A stretch of 64,000 nt of DNA from Vreelandella titanicae BH1 (GCF_000336575.1 NZ_AOPO01000004.1:1-64000), one strand, 5' to 3'. Numbered from the stretch's first letter, positions 46,024 through 55,235 are shown. Numbers and translations: made by a program. The notes: generated from the letters alone by a model not told the origin.

Positions 46024-47256
46024 CTACTCGCCCTCTTGCTCACGGGGTAATAGCCAGTTCAACGCAATACCCACCAAAGCGGCTAGGCTAACGCCCTGCA
46101 GCGTAAACTGGCCTCCACCAAACTGCATGCCGCCAATCCCGAACACCAGTATCAGCGAAACCACGACCAAGTTGCGCGGCGCCGTCAGCGACTGTCCTGC
46201 ACGTACCAGTGTGTTCATACCGACCACCGCAATGGAGCCAAACAACAGCGTCATTATACCGCCCATTACCGGGCCAGGAATGGTCTGCAGCAACGCGCCA
46301 AGCTTGGACACAAACGCCAGCACAATGGCAATAATCGCGGCAACAATCATGTACTTGGGATTAAATGCCCGAGTAAGCGTTACCGCCCCGGTGACTTCCG
46401 AGTAAGTAGTATTCGGCGGCCCGCCGAACAGCGCTGCTACGCTGGTCGCCAGCCCATCGCCTAACAGAGTTCGATGCAGGCCAGGCTTTTCCAGGTAGTT
46501 TTTGCGGGTCACCGAACCAATGGCCACCATATCACCAATGTGTTCTACCGCTGGGGCAATCGCGACCGGAATCATAAACAGAATGGCAGCCCAGTGAAAA
46601 CTGGGTGCGGTAAAGCTGGGTATCGATAACCAAGCCGCCTCATGCACTGGCGTAAAGTCGACTACCCCCATCAGCAACGCTAAAAAATAGCCGGTGATAA
46701 TGCCCCCCATAATCGGCACTAGGCGAAGTAGCCCGCGACCAAAAACGGCCAACACAAGCGTGACTAGCAAGCTGGTCATTGATAAGAAAATCGCCGCGCC
46801 ATAGCCGATATTGTCACTGGTTTCACCGGTCGCCATGCTAACCGCCACCGGCGCCAGCGCCAGGCCAATCACCATAATCACCGGCCCCACCACTACAGCG
46901 GGCAGCAAGCGATGCAGCCAGGCAGTGCCTTTTAAGCGCACAGCCTGGGAAATCGCCACATAAACCAGTCCCGCCGCCATTAGCCCACCCATGGTCGCCG
47001 AAACCCCAAAGCTCGCCACAGAGCCTTGAATAGGCGCTATAAAGGCAAACGATGAGGCTAAAAACACCGGCACGCTCTGCTTGGTGACCCCATGAAATAC
47101 CAAGGTTCCCACCCCAGCCGTGAACAGCGCAACGCTTGGGTCGAGTCCTGTCAAAAGCGGCACTAGCACCAAGGCGCCAAACGCCACAAACAGCATTTGT
47201 GCGCCGGTTAAAATGACTTTTGGCCACGACTCAGCCTGACTGGCAGCTTCACGCAT
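46024..47256 (-). CDS. uraA: Uracil/xanthine permease, NCS2 family (UraA-like)
   Basis: Inner-membrane nucleobase:H+ symporter, 410 residues and about 14 helices. The family signature GPPNTTYSEVTGAVTLTRA (QNxG-type region) and AVEHIGDMVAIG are present, the latter with the conserved Glu/His that binds uracil in UraA. It is the second gene after upp, separated by a terminator-like hairpin. The upp-uraA order is the common bacterial arrangement, hence uracil as the likely substrate. Confidence 0.88.
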   Translation of the reverse strand: MREAASQAESWPKVILTGAQMLFVAFGALVLVPLLTGLDPSVALFTAGVGTLVFHGVTKQSVPVFLASSFAFIAPIQGSVASFGVSATMGGLMAAGLVYVAISQAVRLKGTAWLHRLLPAVVVGPVIMVIGLALAPVAVSMATGETSDNIGYGAAIFLSMTSLLVTLVLAVFGRGLLRLVPIMGGIITGYFLALLMGVVDFTPVHEAAWLSIPSFTAPSFHWAAILFMIPVAIAPAVEHIGDMVAIGSVTRKNYLEKPGLHRTLLGDGLATSVAALFGGPPNTTYSEVTGAVTLTRAFNPKYMIVAAIIAIVLAFVSKLGALLQTIPGPVMGGIMTLLFGSIAVVGMNTLVRAGQSLTAPRNLVVVSLILVFGIGGMQFGGGQFTLQGVSLAALVGIALNWLLPREQEGE

Positions 47257-47296
47257 AAGTGAATTCCTAGTGATTATTGATTTGATAGCAGGTATA

Positions 47297-47331
47297 CAAA
47301 AAAATGCCCCTGACGCTGGGCGTAAGGGGCA
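47297..47331 (-). terminator. Terminator/attenuator between upp and uraA
   Basis: On the minus strand TGCCCCT pairs with AGGGGCA (47305-47311 with 47325-47331) and is followed by seven T residues. It sits between upp and uraA and would let only part of transcription reach uraA. Confidence 0.8.
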
Positions 47332-47347
47332 ATGTCAATAACGATGC

Positions 47348-47977
47348 TTAGCGCGTTCCGAAAATCTTGTCGCCAGCGTCACCTAGTCCGGGGACGATGT
47401 AGCCATTTTCATCGAGGCGGTCATCGATTGAGGCGGTGTAAATTTCGATATCGGGGTAAGCGTCCTGCACCCGTTTGATACCTTCAGGGGCGGCGACGAG
47501 CACGATCACCTTCATATGCTCACAGCCACGCTCACGGAGCATATCCAGTGTTGCTACCATCGAACCGCCGGTGGCCAGCATGGGATCTATCACGATCGCC
47601 ATGCGCTCTTCGATATCGTTGGCAAACTTGGCAAAGTAAGGCACCGGCTGTAGCGTCTCTTCATCGCGATAAAGACCTACAACGCTTACCCGCGCACTCG
47701 GGATTAGATCCGTTACGCCTTCCAGCATGCCGAGCCCGGCACGCAGAATCGGTACGACGGTGACTTTTTTACCTTTTAATCGGCGCGTTGCAATTGGCTC
47801 ACCGTTCCATCCCTGGATTTCATGATCTTCCAGTTCAAGACCTTTGGTTGCTTCATAGGTCAGCAGCTTGGCGACTTCACCTGCCAGTTCACGAAAGCTC
47901 TTAGTGCTCAGGTCAACTTCGCGCATCAGACCCAGCTTATGTTGTACAAGCGGATGGTTAATGGCGTAAACACTCAT
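47348..47977 (-). CDS. upp: Uracil phosphoribosyltransferase
   Basis: Converts uracil and PRPP to UMP, the main pyrimidine salvage reaction. The 209-residue protein has the PRPP motif [12 protein letters not shown] (129-140), PILRAGLGM (76-84) and the uracil-binding [12 protein letters not shown] near the C-terminus. The length equals E. coli Upp. It is followed by uraA. Confidence 0.97.
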   Translation of the reverse strand: MSVYAINHPLVQHKLGLMREVDLSTKSFRELAGEVAKLLTYEATKGLELEDHEIQGWNGEPIATRRLKGKKVTVVPILRAGLGMLEGVTDLIPSARVSVVGLYRDEETLQPVPYFAKFANDIEERMAIVIDPMLATGGSMVATLDMLRERGCEHMKVIVLVAAPEGIKRVQDAYPDIEIYTASIDDRLDENGYIVPGLGDAGDKIFGTR

Positions 47978-48072
47978 GGGACTTCCTCACTGCAGGGGAT
48001 TCAGAATGGCAACCAAGGTTGCATCAGCTAGGCACAAAATTGCGCGTATTCTACCCGCAACCACTTACGAGG

Positions 48073-48756
48073 TTAAGGGGTTTCAGGCAATTGCCATTCG
48101 ATAGGTGCTCGCCCTTGCGCCTGAAGAAATTGATTGGCTTGGGAAAAATGCCGGGTACCAAAAAAGCCCCGATGCGCAGAGAGCGGTGATGGGTGCGGGG
48201 CTTCCAGTATTAAATGGCGCCTTTGGTCGATTAACGCCTTCTTCTGGCGCGCATGACTGCCCCACAGCAGAAACACACACGGCGGCGCGTGCTGGCTGAC
48301 GGTTTCAATCGCGCGGTCAGTGAAGGGCTCCCATCCCTTACCGCGATGAGATGCCGCATTGCCCTGCTCCACAGTCAGCGAAGTGTTTAACAACAACACG
48401 CCCTGCTTGGCCCATGCTTCCAGATGGCCGTGGCGCACGGGGGTAAAACCAACATCAGTGGCCAACTCCTTGTAGATATTGACCAGCGACGGTGGCACGG
48501 GTACGCCGGGCTGCACGGAAAAGCATAAACCGTGAGCCTGATTGGGCCCGTGATAGGGATCCTGGCCTAAAATAACCACCTTCACTTCGTTCAATGGGGT
48601 CAGTTCAAAGGCACGAAACCACTGCGTTGAGTGGGGATATATGATCTTCTTCGCAGCTTTTTGCTGCGCCAAAAAATCTTTTAGCGCCAGCATATAGTCA
48701 GCCTGAAACTCATTACCCAGCCACTGACTCCAATCGTCGGGAAGTGGATTGGCCAT
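48073..48756 (-). CDS. ung: Uracil-DNA glycosylase
   Basis: Removes uracil from DNA to start base excision repair. The 227-residue family-1 enzyme has the water-activating motif GQDPYHG (64-70, Asp66) and [13 protein letters not shown], including the conserved His that stabilises the oxyanion. The start is 2 nt from the gpt stop, so ung, gpt and apt are likely one operon. Confidence 0.96.
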   Translation of the reverse strand: MANPLPDDWSQWLGNEFQADYMLALKDFLAQQKAAKKIIYPHSTQWFRAFELTPLNEVKVVILGQDPYHGPNQAHGLCFSVQPGVPVPPSLVNIYKELATDVGFTPVRHGHLEAWAKQGVLLLNTSLTVEQGNAASHRGKGWEPFTDRAIETVSQHAPPCVFLLWGSHARQKKALIDQRRHLILEAPHPSPLSAHRGFFGTRHFSQANQFLQAQGRAPIEWQLPETP

Positions 48757-48758
48757 TA

Positions 48759-49238
48759 TTACCTCTTCATTTGATCAACAAGCGGCTCAACGTATGCAAC
48801 ACCCATATCCCAGGGGAACTGAATCCAGCACTGCTGGGCAACTTCGGTCAGGTATTGATCCACCAAGGGACGACCATCCGGCTTGGCATAGATAGTCACA
48901 AAGTGAGCTTTAGGCAGCATTTTACGTACTGCCCGCGCTGTTTTGCCAGTATCCACCAAGTCATCGACCAGCAACCAACCTTCACCGTCATGATCGACGC
49001 CCTTCATGATATCCAGACCGCCCTGATCCATATGGTCGTAGCTTTTAATACACACGGTATCGATCAGCCGGATATTAAGCTCCCGAGCAATCAGCGCGGC
49101 GGGAATTAAACCGCCGCGGGTAATCGCTACGATGCCTTTAAAATCACGCTCGATCATTTGATGGCATAGGGTGCGCACATCACGGTGCAACTGATCCCAG
49201 GAGACAGTGAAGTGTTGGTGGTAGCGATCGCTGCTCAT
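48759..49238 (-). CDS. gpt: Xanthine-guanine phosphoribosyltransferase
   Basis: Salvages guanine and xanthine. The 159-residue protein has the PRPP loop [10 protein letters not shown] (91-100), ITRGGLIPA (39-47) and the C-terminal WIQFPWDM, close to E. coli Gpt (152). A separate hypoxanthine enzyme is encoded at 36730, so the two specificities are divided. It starts 6 nt after apt and ends 2 nt before ung. Confidence 0.93.
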   Translation of the reverse strand: MSSDRYHQHFTVSWDQLHRDVRTLCHQMIERDFKGIVAITRGGLIPAALIARELNIRLIDTVCIKSYDHMDQGGLDIMKGVDHDGEGWLLVDDLVDTGKTARAVRKMLPKAHFVTIYAKPDGRPLVDQYLTEVAQQCWIQFPWDMGVAYVEPLVDQMKR

Positions 49239-49244
49239 GGGGCA

Positions 49245-49790
49245 TTACTCGTCTTCGTTGAAAGAACAAACTGCGAATACACTGAAACCAGCATCGCGAA
49301 TTTTCTGCGATCCGCCCAGCTCAGGCAGATCAATAATGGTGGCGGTCTCAACCACCTGACCACCGCTGCGCTGAATGAGGTTGGCCGCGGCCAGCATGGT
49401 GCCGCCGGTGGCGATGAGGTCATCCATCAGCAGGATACGGTCATCTTTCTGGAACGCATCGGAGTGCAGCTCCACTTCTGAATGTCCGTACTCCAGCTTA
49501 TAAGTCTCGCTGATGGTCTTGAAAGGCAGCTTGCCCTTCTTACGCACCGGTACAAAGCTGCAACCCAACTCATAAGCGAGCGGCGCACCAATAATAAAGC
49601 CACGCGCATCAATGGCCGCGATGGCATCCAGGTTCATTTCCTGATAGCGGTGAACGAAGCTATCGATCAGCTTGCGAAAGGCCGCGCTATTTTGCAGCAA
49701 CGGGGTGATGTCGCGAAAGTTCACGCCCTGTTCAGGCCAATCGGGAACCGTGCGAATGACGGACTTAATGTAGTCGCCGTAGATGCTCAT
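49245..49790 (-). CDS. apt: Adenine phosphoribosyltransferase
   Basis: Converts adenine and PRPP to AMP. From ATG 49790 it is 181 residues, the standard length, and begins [23 protein letters not shown] motif [14 protein letters not shown] is intact, as are GFIIGAPLA and the RKKGKLP flexible loop. The 13 extra residues open to 49829 are not conserved. It is followed by gpt and ung and preceded by a purine permease (40 nt). Confidence 0.95.
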   Translation of the reverse strand: MSIYGDYIKSVIRTVPDWPEQGVNFRDITPLLQNSAAFRKLIDSFVHRYQEMNLDAIAAIDARGFIIGAPLAYELGCSFVPVRKKGKLPFKTISETYKLEYGHSEVELHSDAFQKDDRILLMDDLIATGGTMLAAANLIQRSGGQVVETATIIDLPELGGSQKIRDAGFSVFAVCSFNEDE

Positions 49791-49829
49791 CGCGTCTCTC
49801 ATTGAGTAATAAAAAGTGGTAATGATCAA

Positions 49830-51128
49830 TCAAACCAAGAAAAGGTATCTTGTCGCAAACAGCAACGCCAAAATAATCACCGCCGGATTCAGGTCGGCAA
49901 AACGGCCCGACAACGCCTTGATCGCTACATAGCTAATAAAGCCAAGCGCAATACCTTCGGCAATCGAGAACGTCAGCGGCATCGCCAGGGCGGCAATCAG
50001 TACCGGCGCGGCGTCGGTGGGGTCTTCCCAGTTCGCGTGAGCCAAACTTCCTGCCATCAATACCGCCACATACAGCAGCGCACCTGCGGTAGCGTAGGCC
50101 GGAATAGAACCCGCCAGCGGAGCGAAGAACAGGCTGATCAGGAACAGAACACCAACCACTACCGCCGTTAACCCAGTACGGCCACCCGAAGCGATACCCG
50201 CCGTCGATTCAATGTAGCTTGTGGTGGTGGAAGTACCCAAGGCGGCACCCGCCATTGACGCGGTGCTGTCGGCCATCATGGCGCGACCAATGCGCGGTAA
50301 CTTGCCATCCTTGTCCAACAGCTTGCCGCGGTGAGCAACGCCTACCAGGGTGCCGGAGGTATCAAATAGATCCACAAACAGGAAGGCAAAGATCACGCTA
50401 AGCATCGCCACATCCAGCGCGCCCATCAAATCCATCGCCATAAAGGTAGGTGCAATAGAGGGTGGCATCGACATCAGGCCCCCATACTCATTATGGCCGA
50501 GCACCATTGCAACAATAGTAATCCCCAAAATCCCGATCATGACGGCACCAGTCACTCGCAAGTAAGAGAGCGCGGTAATCACAAAGAAGCCCAGCAGCGC
50601 ATAAATAGCCGCGGGTTGGGAAAGATCACCTAAGGAAACAAAGGTCGCGGGGTTGGCAACCACGATACCGGCGTTCTTAAGCGCTATCATTGCCAGGAAA
50701 AGGCCAATACCAGCGGCGATCCCCAACCGTAACGTCATAGGAATGGAGTTAATGATCCACTCGCGAATTTTAAAAATACTCAACAAGAAGAACGTTAGAC
50801 CTGAGAAGAACACCGCCCCCAGCGCAGCTTCCCAGGTATAGCCCATCCCCAGCACCACGCCGTAGGTGAAAAAGGCATTCAAACCCATGCCTGGCGCCTG
50901 AGCTATCGGGTAGTTAGCCCACATCCCCATGACGAAACAGCCAATCGCTGCCGCTAGGCAAGTGGCGACGAACACTGCGCCGTAGTCCATCCCCGCTTCA
51001 GACAAAATGCTCGGGTTGACAAAGATGATATAGGCCATCGTCAGGAAGGTGGTGATCCCGGCGATAACTTCTGTCTTCACGTTGGTTTTGTGCTCGGAGA
51101 GCTTGAAATAGTTATCCAGAAGTTTCAT
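49830..51128 (-). CDS. Purine permease, NCS2/AzgA-like (adenine/guanine/hypoxanthine)
   Basis: 432 residues with about 12-14 helices. The NCS2 AzgA-type features are AQAPGMGLNAFFTY near residue 75, LGTSTTTSYIESTAGI, and FLFVDLFDTSGTLVGVA. In E. coli relatives PurP/AdeP prefer adenine and GhxP/GhxQ guanine and hypoxanthine; the sequence alone does not choose. Adjacent apt favours adenine. An A/T-poor leader with a clean 7-bp hairpin (51206-51225) lies upstream. Confidence 0.86.
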   Translation of the reverse strand: MKLLDNYFKLSEHKTNVKTEVIAGITTFLTMAYIIFVNPSILSEAGMDYGAVFVATCLAAAIGCFVMGMWANYPIAQAPGMGLNAFFTYGVVLGMGYTWEAALGAVFFSGLTFFLLSIFKIREWIINSIPMTLRLGIAAGIGLFLAMIALKNAGIVVANPATFVSLGDLSQPAAIYALLGFFVITALSYLRVTGAVMIGILGITIVAMVLGHNEYGGLMSMPPSIAPTFMAMDLMGALDVAMLSVIFAFLFVDLFDTSGTLVGVAHRGKLLDKDGKLPRIGRAMMADSTASMAGAALGTSTTTSYIESTAGIASGGRTGLTAVVVGVLFLISLFFAPLAGSIPAYATAGALLYVAVLMAGSLAHANWEDPTDAAPVLIAALAMPLTFSIAEGIALGFISYVAIKALSGRFADLNPAVIILALLFATRYLFLV

Positions 51129-51205
51129 GAATCTTTTTATCCTTAGCGCTAACGCCGCATGAGTATGCGTTCTGGTGCTGAGAAAAGCCGCACATACTAC
51201 CGAAA

Positions 51206-51225
51206 CGCTCGCTGTGATGCGAGCG
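51206..51225 (-). other. Hairpin in the purine permease leader
   Basis: CGCTCGC (51206-51212) pairs with GCGAGCG (51219-51225) across a 6-nt loop, about 80 nt upstream of the permease start. It does not match a purine riboswitch core. Function unknown. Confidence 0.35.
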
Positions 51226-51356
51226 CCTCAGCGTAGCGACCAATGTTGGCGGAAATCGCCCGCCGCCTAATGTCTAGCAATCTTTAGGCCATGAACTAAC
51301 CGATCGGTCAACCCATTAACCAAAAAAGCTGATTATTGCCATTGCCGCGTCACTTA

Positions 51357-51986
51357 CTAAACGCCGCTTTTTTGAGAAAGCACTCGCTCAACGGTTTCAA
51401 CGATCACCTGGGTTTGCGGGTCAATTTCAATATTGACCTGATCCCCGGGGGCTCGATCTTGAAGCGTGGTACGCGAAAGTGTCTCAGGAATTAAATTGAC
51501 GCTGAACTCCACATCCCCACTTTCAGTGGGGCGTACATCCCCAATGGTCAAACTAATACCGTCCACCCCGATATAGCCCTTTTCAAACACGAATCGGCCC
51601 AGTCGTTCCGGCAGCGAAAACCATAGCCGACGGTTGTTGGGCGCCTCTTCGATGGCCACCACTTCTGCCATGGAAATGATGTGGCCTGACATGGAGTGTC
51701 CGCCTATCTCATCACCAAAGCGCGCCGCGCGCTCTATATTGACGCATTGCCCAGGGGTTATTGCACCAAGATTAGTCAATCGCAGCGTTTCACGCATCAA
51801 ATCAAAACTAACGCTATCCCCCTCTATGGCCGTTACCGTCAAGCAAACGCCGTTATGAGCAACAGACGCTCCGACCTCAAGCCCTTCGCGCATCGCGGGG
51901 GGCATTTCCAACACATGCACGCGAAAATCATCCAGCTCGCGTACCGCCACAACCCTGGCTACCCCTTGCACAATGCCAGTAAACAT
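51357..51986 (-). CDS. ribE: Riboflavin synthase alpha chain
   Basis: Dismutates two molecules of 6,7-dimethyl-8-ribityllumazine to riboflavin. The 209-residue protein has the internal duplication of the family: MFTGIVQGVARV and NGVCLTVT in the first half, GHSMSGHI, and GVDGISLTIG in the second. ATG 51986 is chosen for homology and an AGGAG ten bases upstream. No FMN riboswitch is visible in front of it. Confidence 0.94.
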   Translation of the reverse strand: MFTGIVQGVARVVAVRELDDFRVHVLEMPPAMREGLEVGASVAHNGVCLTVTAIEGDSVSFDLMRETLRLTNLGAITPGQCVNIERAARFGDEIGGHSMSGHIISMAEVVAIEEAPNNRRLWFSLPERLGRFVFEKGYIGVDGISLTIGDVRPTESGDVEFSVNLIPETLSRTTLQDRAPGDQVNIEIDPQTQVIVETVERVLSQKSGV

Positions 51987-52298
51987 AAGGCGCTTTCTCC
52001 TCATCTAATAAAAAAGCCGTGTAATTCAAATAAGTCGTAAAGAGCAAGTAGCAAAAGCGCTCAATGAATGGCGCAAGCTTCCTACTGCTCCCTTACCGCC
52101 GTGCATTCTGCCTTGAGGGTTTCTTGATCCCGCCATTCTACGCCATTGACTTTTCTATGGCTGCTTTCAACTCAAGGTAACTTCATCCAGCTACACATCT
52201 TTAAAAACGCACGCACAGAACTAAAAACTTAAATATTTATAAAAATCAGAAAATAATGCTGACTCGGCGACTTACAACATAAAATCAGATGGATAAAA

Positions 52299-52327
52299 TT
52301 GACAAGGCAGCGACCTATCTCTAAAAT
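52299..52327 (+). promoter_or_regulatory. Strong sigma-70 promoter ahead of metN
   Basis: TTGACA (52299-52304), exactly 17 nt, TAAAAT (52322-52327). An A-rich region lies upstream. Transcription would start near 52334. This is the best promoter match I noted in the window. Confidence 0.7.
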
Positions 52328-52342
52328 TTTGCCGCAAATGTA

Positions 52343-52417
52343 ATGACGCCGATTTGTACCCAGATTGCGGGCGTCCACCTAGTCTATGGCTTAGTATTTA
52401 GCCTACTGATTGAGTGA
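52343..52417 (+). CDS. Possible 24-residue leader peptide
   Basis: An ATG begins about 9 nt after the predicted transcript start and reads 24 codons to TGA, before the terminator. The product is hydrophobic toward the end (VHLVYGLVFSLLIE). There is no convincing ribosome site and only one Met, so it is not a classical methionine-run attenuator peptide. It may be chance. Confidence 0.2.
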   Translation: MTPICTQIAGVHLVYGLVFSLLIE

Positions 52418-52449
52418 AGTGCAGCTAAACGGGTGTGTCCAGCGTTGAT

Positions 52450-52476
52450 GGCCACCCATTGGGGTGGCCTTTTTTA
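52450..52476 (+). terminator. Intrinsic terminator within the metN leader
   Basis: An 8-bp stem, GGCCACCC (52450-52457) with GGGTGGCC (52462-52469), tetraloop ATTG, then TTTTTT. It lies 76 nt before the metN ATG. Confidence 0.9.
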
Positions 52477-52551
52477 TTTTCTATTCGATACTGGCCCTCC
52501 CCCAGCTCGCATCCCGCACTCCGTCTTCGGCCTACCGTTAAGGCAGACGCT

Positions 52552-53610
52552 ATGATTGAACTTAGCAACGTCAGTAAAACCTATTTCAGTAACAACAAGG
52601 GCAGCGGCGCAAATGCCGTCCATGCACTCAAAAATGCCACTCTCAGTGTGCCCAAAGGCACTATTCACGGCGTCATCGGCCTCTCCGGCGCAGGTAAATC
52701 AACGCTAATTCGCTGCGTTAATCTCTTAGAGCGCCCCACGAGCGGCAGCGTCACGGTCGATGGTCAGGAAATGACCCAGCTGAGTAACGCCGCGCTTAAT
52801 CGTGCGCGTCACCGTATTGGCATGATTTTTCAACACTTTAATCTATTGACCACACGCACGGTGTTCGACAACGTTGCCCTGCCTCTAGAACTAATGGGGC
52901 AAAAACGCCACACCGTCCGCGATCGCGTTATTCCGCTCCTGGAGATGGTAGGCCTGGCAGATAAGGCCAACCAGTACCCTGCTCAGCTTTCCGGCGGTCA
53001 AAAACAGCGTGTGGCGATCGCCCGGGCGCTAGCCAGCAAGCCGCAGGTGTTGCTCTGTGATGAGGCAACCTCTGCGCTAGACCCACAAACCACCAGTTCA
53101 ATACTGGAACTGCTGCGCGATATTAACCACCAACTGGGCATTACCATCCTGCTGATCACCCACGAGATGGAAGTGGTCAAATCGATTTGCCACCGGGTGA
53201 GTTTGATCTCGGACGGCGAACTGGTGGAAGACGCTGAAGTCGGCGACTTCTTTACCGCTCCGCGTACCCAGCTTGGTCGTGAGTTTCTTAACGACTTCCT
53301 CCAGCTAACACCGCCCAAAGAGCTGATTGAGAGACTCCTTGATGCCCCAGGCGAAAACACCCACCCTGTGGTACGCCTAACCTTCTCTGGCGATGCAGTC
53401 TCGACGCCGCTGATTTCCCGCCTTGCTCGAGAGTGCGGGGTCGATGTCAGCATTTTACAAGCAAAAGTAGAGTCGATTCAGGAACGCACCCTGGGCCTGA
53501 TGATTGCGGAACTACTCGGCTCTCCGACGCAAACCCAGCAAGCCATGCACTATCTCGAATCTCATCAACTGCAAGTGGAGGTACTCGGCCATGTCCAGCG
53601 CAATGATTGA
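52552..53610 (+). CDS. metN: Methionine ABC transporter ATP-binding protein MetN
   Basis: ATPase of the D-/L-methionine importer. The 352-residue protein has Walker A GLSGAGKST, signature LSGGQKQR and Walker B VLLCDEATSALD, and the extra C-terminal NIL domain (about 255-345), which binds methionine and inhibits the ATPase when the cell is full. The ATG follows AAGG. The frame is open upstream to 52435 but that part runs through the terminator and is not conserved. metI overlaps its last 20 nt. Confidence 0.94.
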   Translation: MIELSNVSKTYFSNNKGSGANAVHALKNATLSVPKGTIHGVIGLSGAGKSTLIRCVNLLERPTSGSVTVDGQEMTQLSNAALNRARHRIGMIFQHFNLLTTRTVFDNVALPLELMGQKRHTVRDRVIPLLEMVGLADKANQYPAQLSGGQKQRVAIARALASKPQVLLCDEATSALDPQTTSSILELLRDINHQLGITILLITHEMEVVKSICHRVSLISDGELVEDAEVGDFFTAPRTQLGREFLNDFLQLTPPKELIERLLDAPGENTHPVVRLTFSGDAVSTPLISRLARECGVDVSILQAKVESIQERTLGLMIAELLGSPTQTQQAMHYLESHQLQVEVLGHVQRND

Positions 53611-54244
53611 TCTCATTTTACAGGCCACGCTGGATACCCTTTATATGGTGGCCGTTTCAGGACTTATTTCTACCCTCGTCGGCTTGCCCCTTGGGGTAAT
53701 GCTGTACGTTACACGCCCACGGCAAATATTGGCGAAGCCCGTACTTAATCAAGTACTGAGCATTATTACCAACGTTGGTCGCTCCATCCCGTTTATTATT
53801 TTGATGGTAGCGATCATTCCTTTTACGCGCATGTTGGTGGGCACCTCGATTGGCATTAATGCCGCGTCGGTACCGCTCACAATTGCCGCTATTCCGTTTG
53901 TCGCTCGGCTTGTCGAGGCTGCACTTAATGAAATCTCGCCAGGGTTAATTGAAGCCGCCCAAGCCATGGGCGCAACGCCTTGGCAAATTATTCGCAAGGT
54001 GCTGATTCCGGAAGCTCGCGGCGGGATCATGACGGGTTTAACCATTACCGTTGTCACGCTGGTAAGTTACTCCGCCATGGCCGGCGCAGTGGGCGGCGGT
54101 GGTCTCGGCGACTTAGGTATCCGCTACGGCTACAACCGCTTCAACCCAACCATCATGCTGATTACCGTGGTTATTTTGGTCGTCATGGTGCAGGGTTTTC
54201 AGAGCTTGGGCGACTACTTGGTACGCAAAAGCGATCGCAAGTAG
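53591..54244 (+). CDS. metI: Methionine ABC transporter permease MetI
   Basis: Membrane subunit of the methionine importer; 217 residues with five or six helices. The coupling-loop motif EAAQAMGATPWQIIRKVLIP (about 132-151) is intact and contacts MetN. The ATG at 53591 has GGAGG upstream and overlaps the end of metN. metQ follows after 102 nt. Confidence 0.94.
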   Translation: MSSAMIDLILQATLDTLYMVAVSGLISTLVGLPLGVMLYVTRPRQILAKPVLNQVLSIITNVGRSIPFIILMVAIIPFTRMLVGTSIGINAASVPLTIAAIPFVARLVEAALNEISPGLIEAAQAMGATPWQIIRKVLIPEARGGIMTGLTITVVTLVSYSAMAGAVGGGGLGDLGIRYGYNRFNPTIMLITVVILVVMVQGFQSLGDYLVRKSDRK

Positions 54245-54346
54245 CCACTCGTTTATTTGTCATCCATTATAACTAAAATGCATTAGACAACAGTTTTTTA
54301 TTGCCGCATCATTGCACCATCTATCAAAATGCCACTGGAGAGATTC

Positions 54347-55138
54347 ATGCAAAAACTGATTATTGGCAGCCTTACCGCCCTGGCGCTTGCCGTTAACGTC
54401 GCCAATGCTGAAACGCGCAGCATCAAAATGGGCACCGTTGCGGGCCCTGAAACAGAAGTGATGGAAGTTGCAGCGCGCATTGCCAAAGAAGAGTACGACC
54501 TTGATGTAGAAATCATCGAGTTCACTGACTACGTTACCCCGAACGCAGCCCTTGCAGACGGCAGCCTAGATGCCAATGCCTACCAGCATGAGCCCTATTT
54601 GCAGTCGATGGTCGACGATCGTGGCTATGACCTGGCAATCGCTGGTTACACCTTCGTGTACCCGATTGGTGCTTACTCAGAAAAATACGACAGTATCGAC
54701 GACCTGCCTGACGGCGCACAAATCGCACTGCCCAATGACCCTTCAAATGAAGGTCGCGCGCTGATCCTGATGCACAACGAAGGCCTGATCACCCTTAACG
54801 ATCCAGAATTTCTCGAATCAACACCGATCGATATCGCTGAAAACCCCCGCGACTTCCGTTTCCGCGAAATAGAAGCCGCCCAACTCCCCCGCGTGCTGCC
54901 CGATGTCGACATGGCGTTCATCAACAACACCTTCGCTCAGCCTGCTGGCCTAAGCCTGGATGACGCCTTGATCAAAGAGGGCCCCGAGTCTCCTTACGTC
55001 AACCTGATCGCGGTTCGCGGCGGTGACGAAGAGCGTGAAGAGATTCGTCAACTGGTCGACGCCTATCAGCGTGATGAAGTGATCGAGAAAGCCGAAGAAC
55101 TATTCAAAGGCGCAGCAGTTCCTGGCTGGATCGAGTAA
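54347..55138 (+). CDS. metQ: Methionine-binding protein MetQ (NlpA family)
   Basis: Periplasmic substrate-binding protein of the importer, 263 residues. NlpA/MetQ signatures include VTPNAALADGSLDANAYQHE and ALPNDPSNEGRAL. The signal peptide (1-21) ends ANA-ET and contains no lipobox Cys, whereas E. coli MetQ is a lipoprotein. This copy would be soluble in the periplasm. GGAG precedes the ATG. A long inverted repeat follows the gene. Confidence 0.92.
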   Translation: MQKLIIGSLTALALAVNVANAETRSIKMGTVAGPETEVMEVAARIAKEEYDLDVEIIEFTDYVTPNAALADGSLDANAYQHEPYLQSMVDDRGYDLAIAGYTFVYPIGAYSEKYDSIDDLPDGAQIALPNDPSNEGRALILMHNEGLITLNDPEFLESTPIDIAENPRDFRFREIEAAQLPRVLPDVDMAFINNTFAQPAGLSLDDALIKEGPESPYVNLIAVRGGDEEREEIRQLVDAYQRDEVIEKAEELFKGAAVPGWIE

Positions 55139-55164
55139 TACCGCAAGCCATCAATAGATGACGT

Positions 55165-55210
55165 CAGGCCGACACGCATAGGTAACCCCAAATGCAAAAG
55201 TGTCGGCCTG
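55165..55210 (+). terminator. Long inverted repeat after metQ, possible terminator
   Basis: CAGGCCGACAC (55165-55175) and GTGTCGGCCTG (55200-55210) form an 11-bp stem with a 24-nt loop. The following TTGCGTTTG is T-rich but not a clear T run. It separates metQ from msrC by function, if it terminates, but may also be a processing hairpin. Confidence 0.5.
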
Positions 55211-55235
55211 TTGCGTTTGTAGCAAAGGATCCCTC

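Larger units (their letters stand above)
52334..52476 (+). ncRNA. Structured leader or small RNA ending in a terminator, upstream of metN
   Basis: The transcript would be about 140 nt. GACGCC (52345-52350) pairs with GGCGTC (52370-52375); a second imperfect stem forms around GGCT/AGCC (52388-52403). GGGTG (52431-52435) could pair with CACCC (52453-52457) in the terminator stem and so act as an antiterminator. It contains a 24-codon ORF (52343-52417). It may be a methionine-responsive attenuator, or an independent sRNA. It does not match a SAM riboswitch I know. Confidence 0.5.
51987..52551. promoter_or_regulatory. 565-bp gap before metN: A/T-rich DNA and structured leader
   Basis: Positions 52191-52298 are strongly A/T-rich. 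Then comes a near-ideal promoter (52299-52327), a transcript of about 140 nt with at least two hairpins, and an intrinsic terminator (52450-52476), and finally 76 nt to the metN ATG. Separate entries cover the parts. The remainder (51987-52190) shows nothing I recognise. Confidence 0.6.

Noticed and set aside
51987..52080. FMN riboswitch ahead of ribE
   Set aside because: The conserved FMN-aptamer sequences are absent on the minus strand.
52435..52551. N-terminal extension of MetN from a GTG at 52435
   Set aside because: It runs through the terminator hairpin, has no ribosome site, and MetN homologues start at MIELSNVSK.
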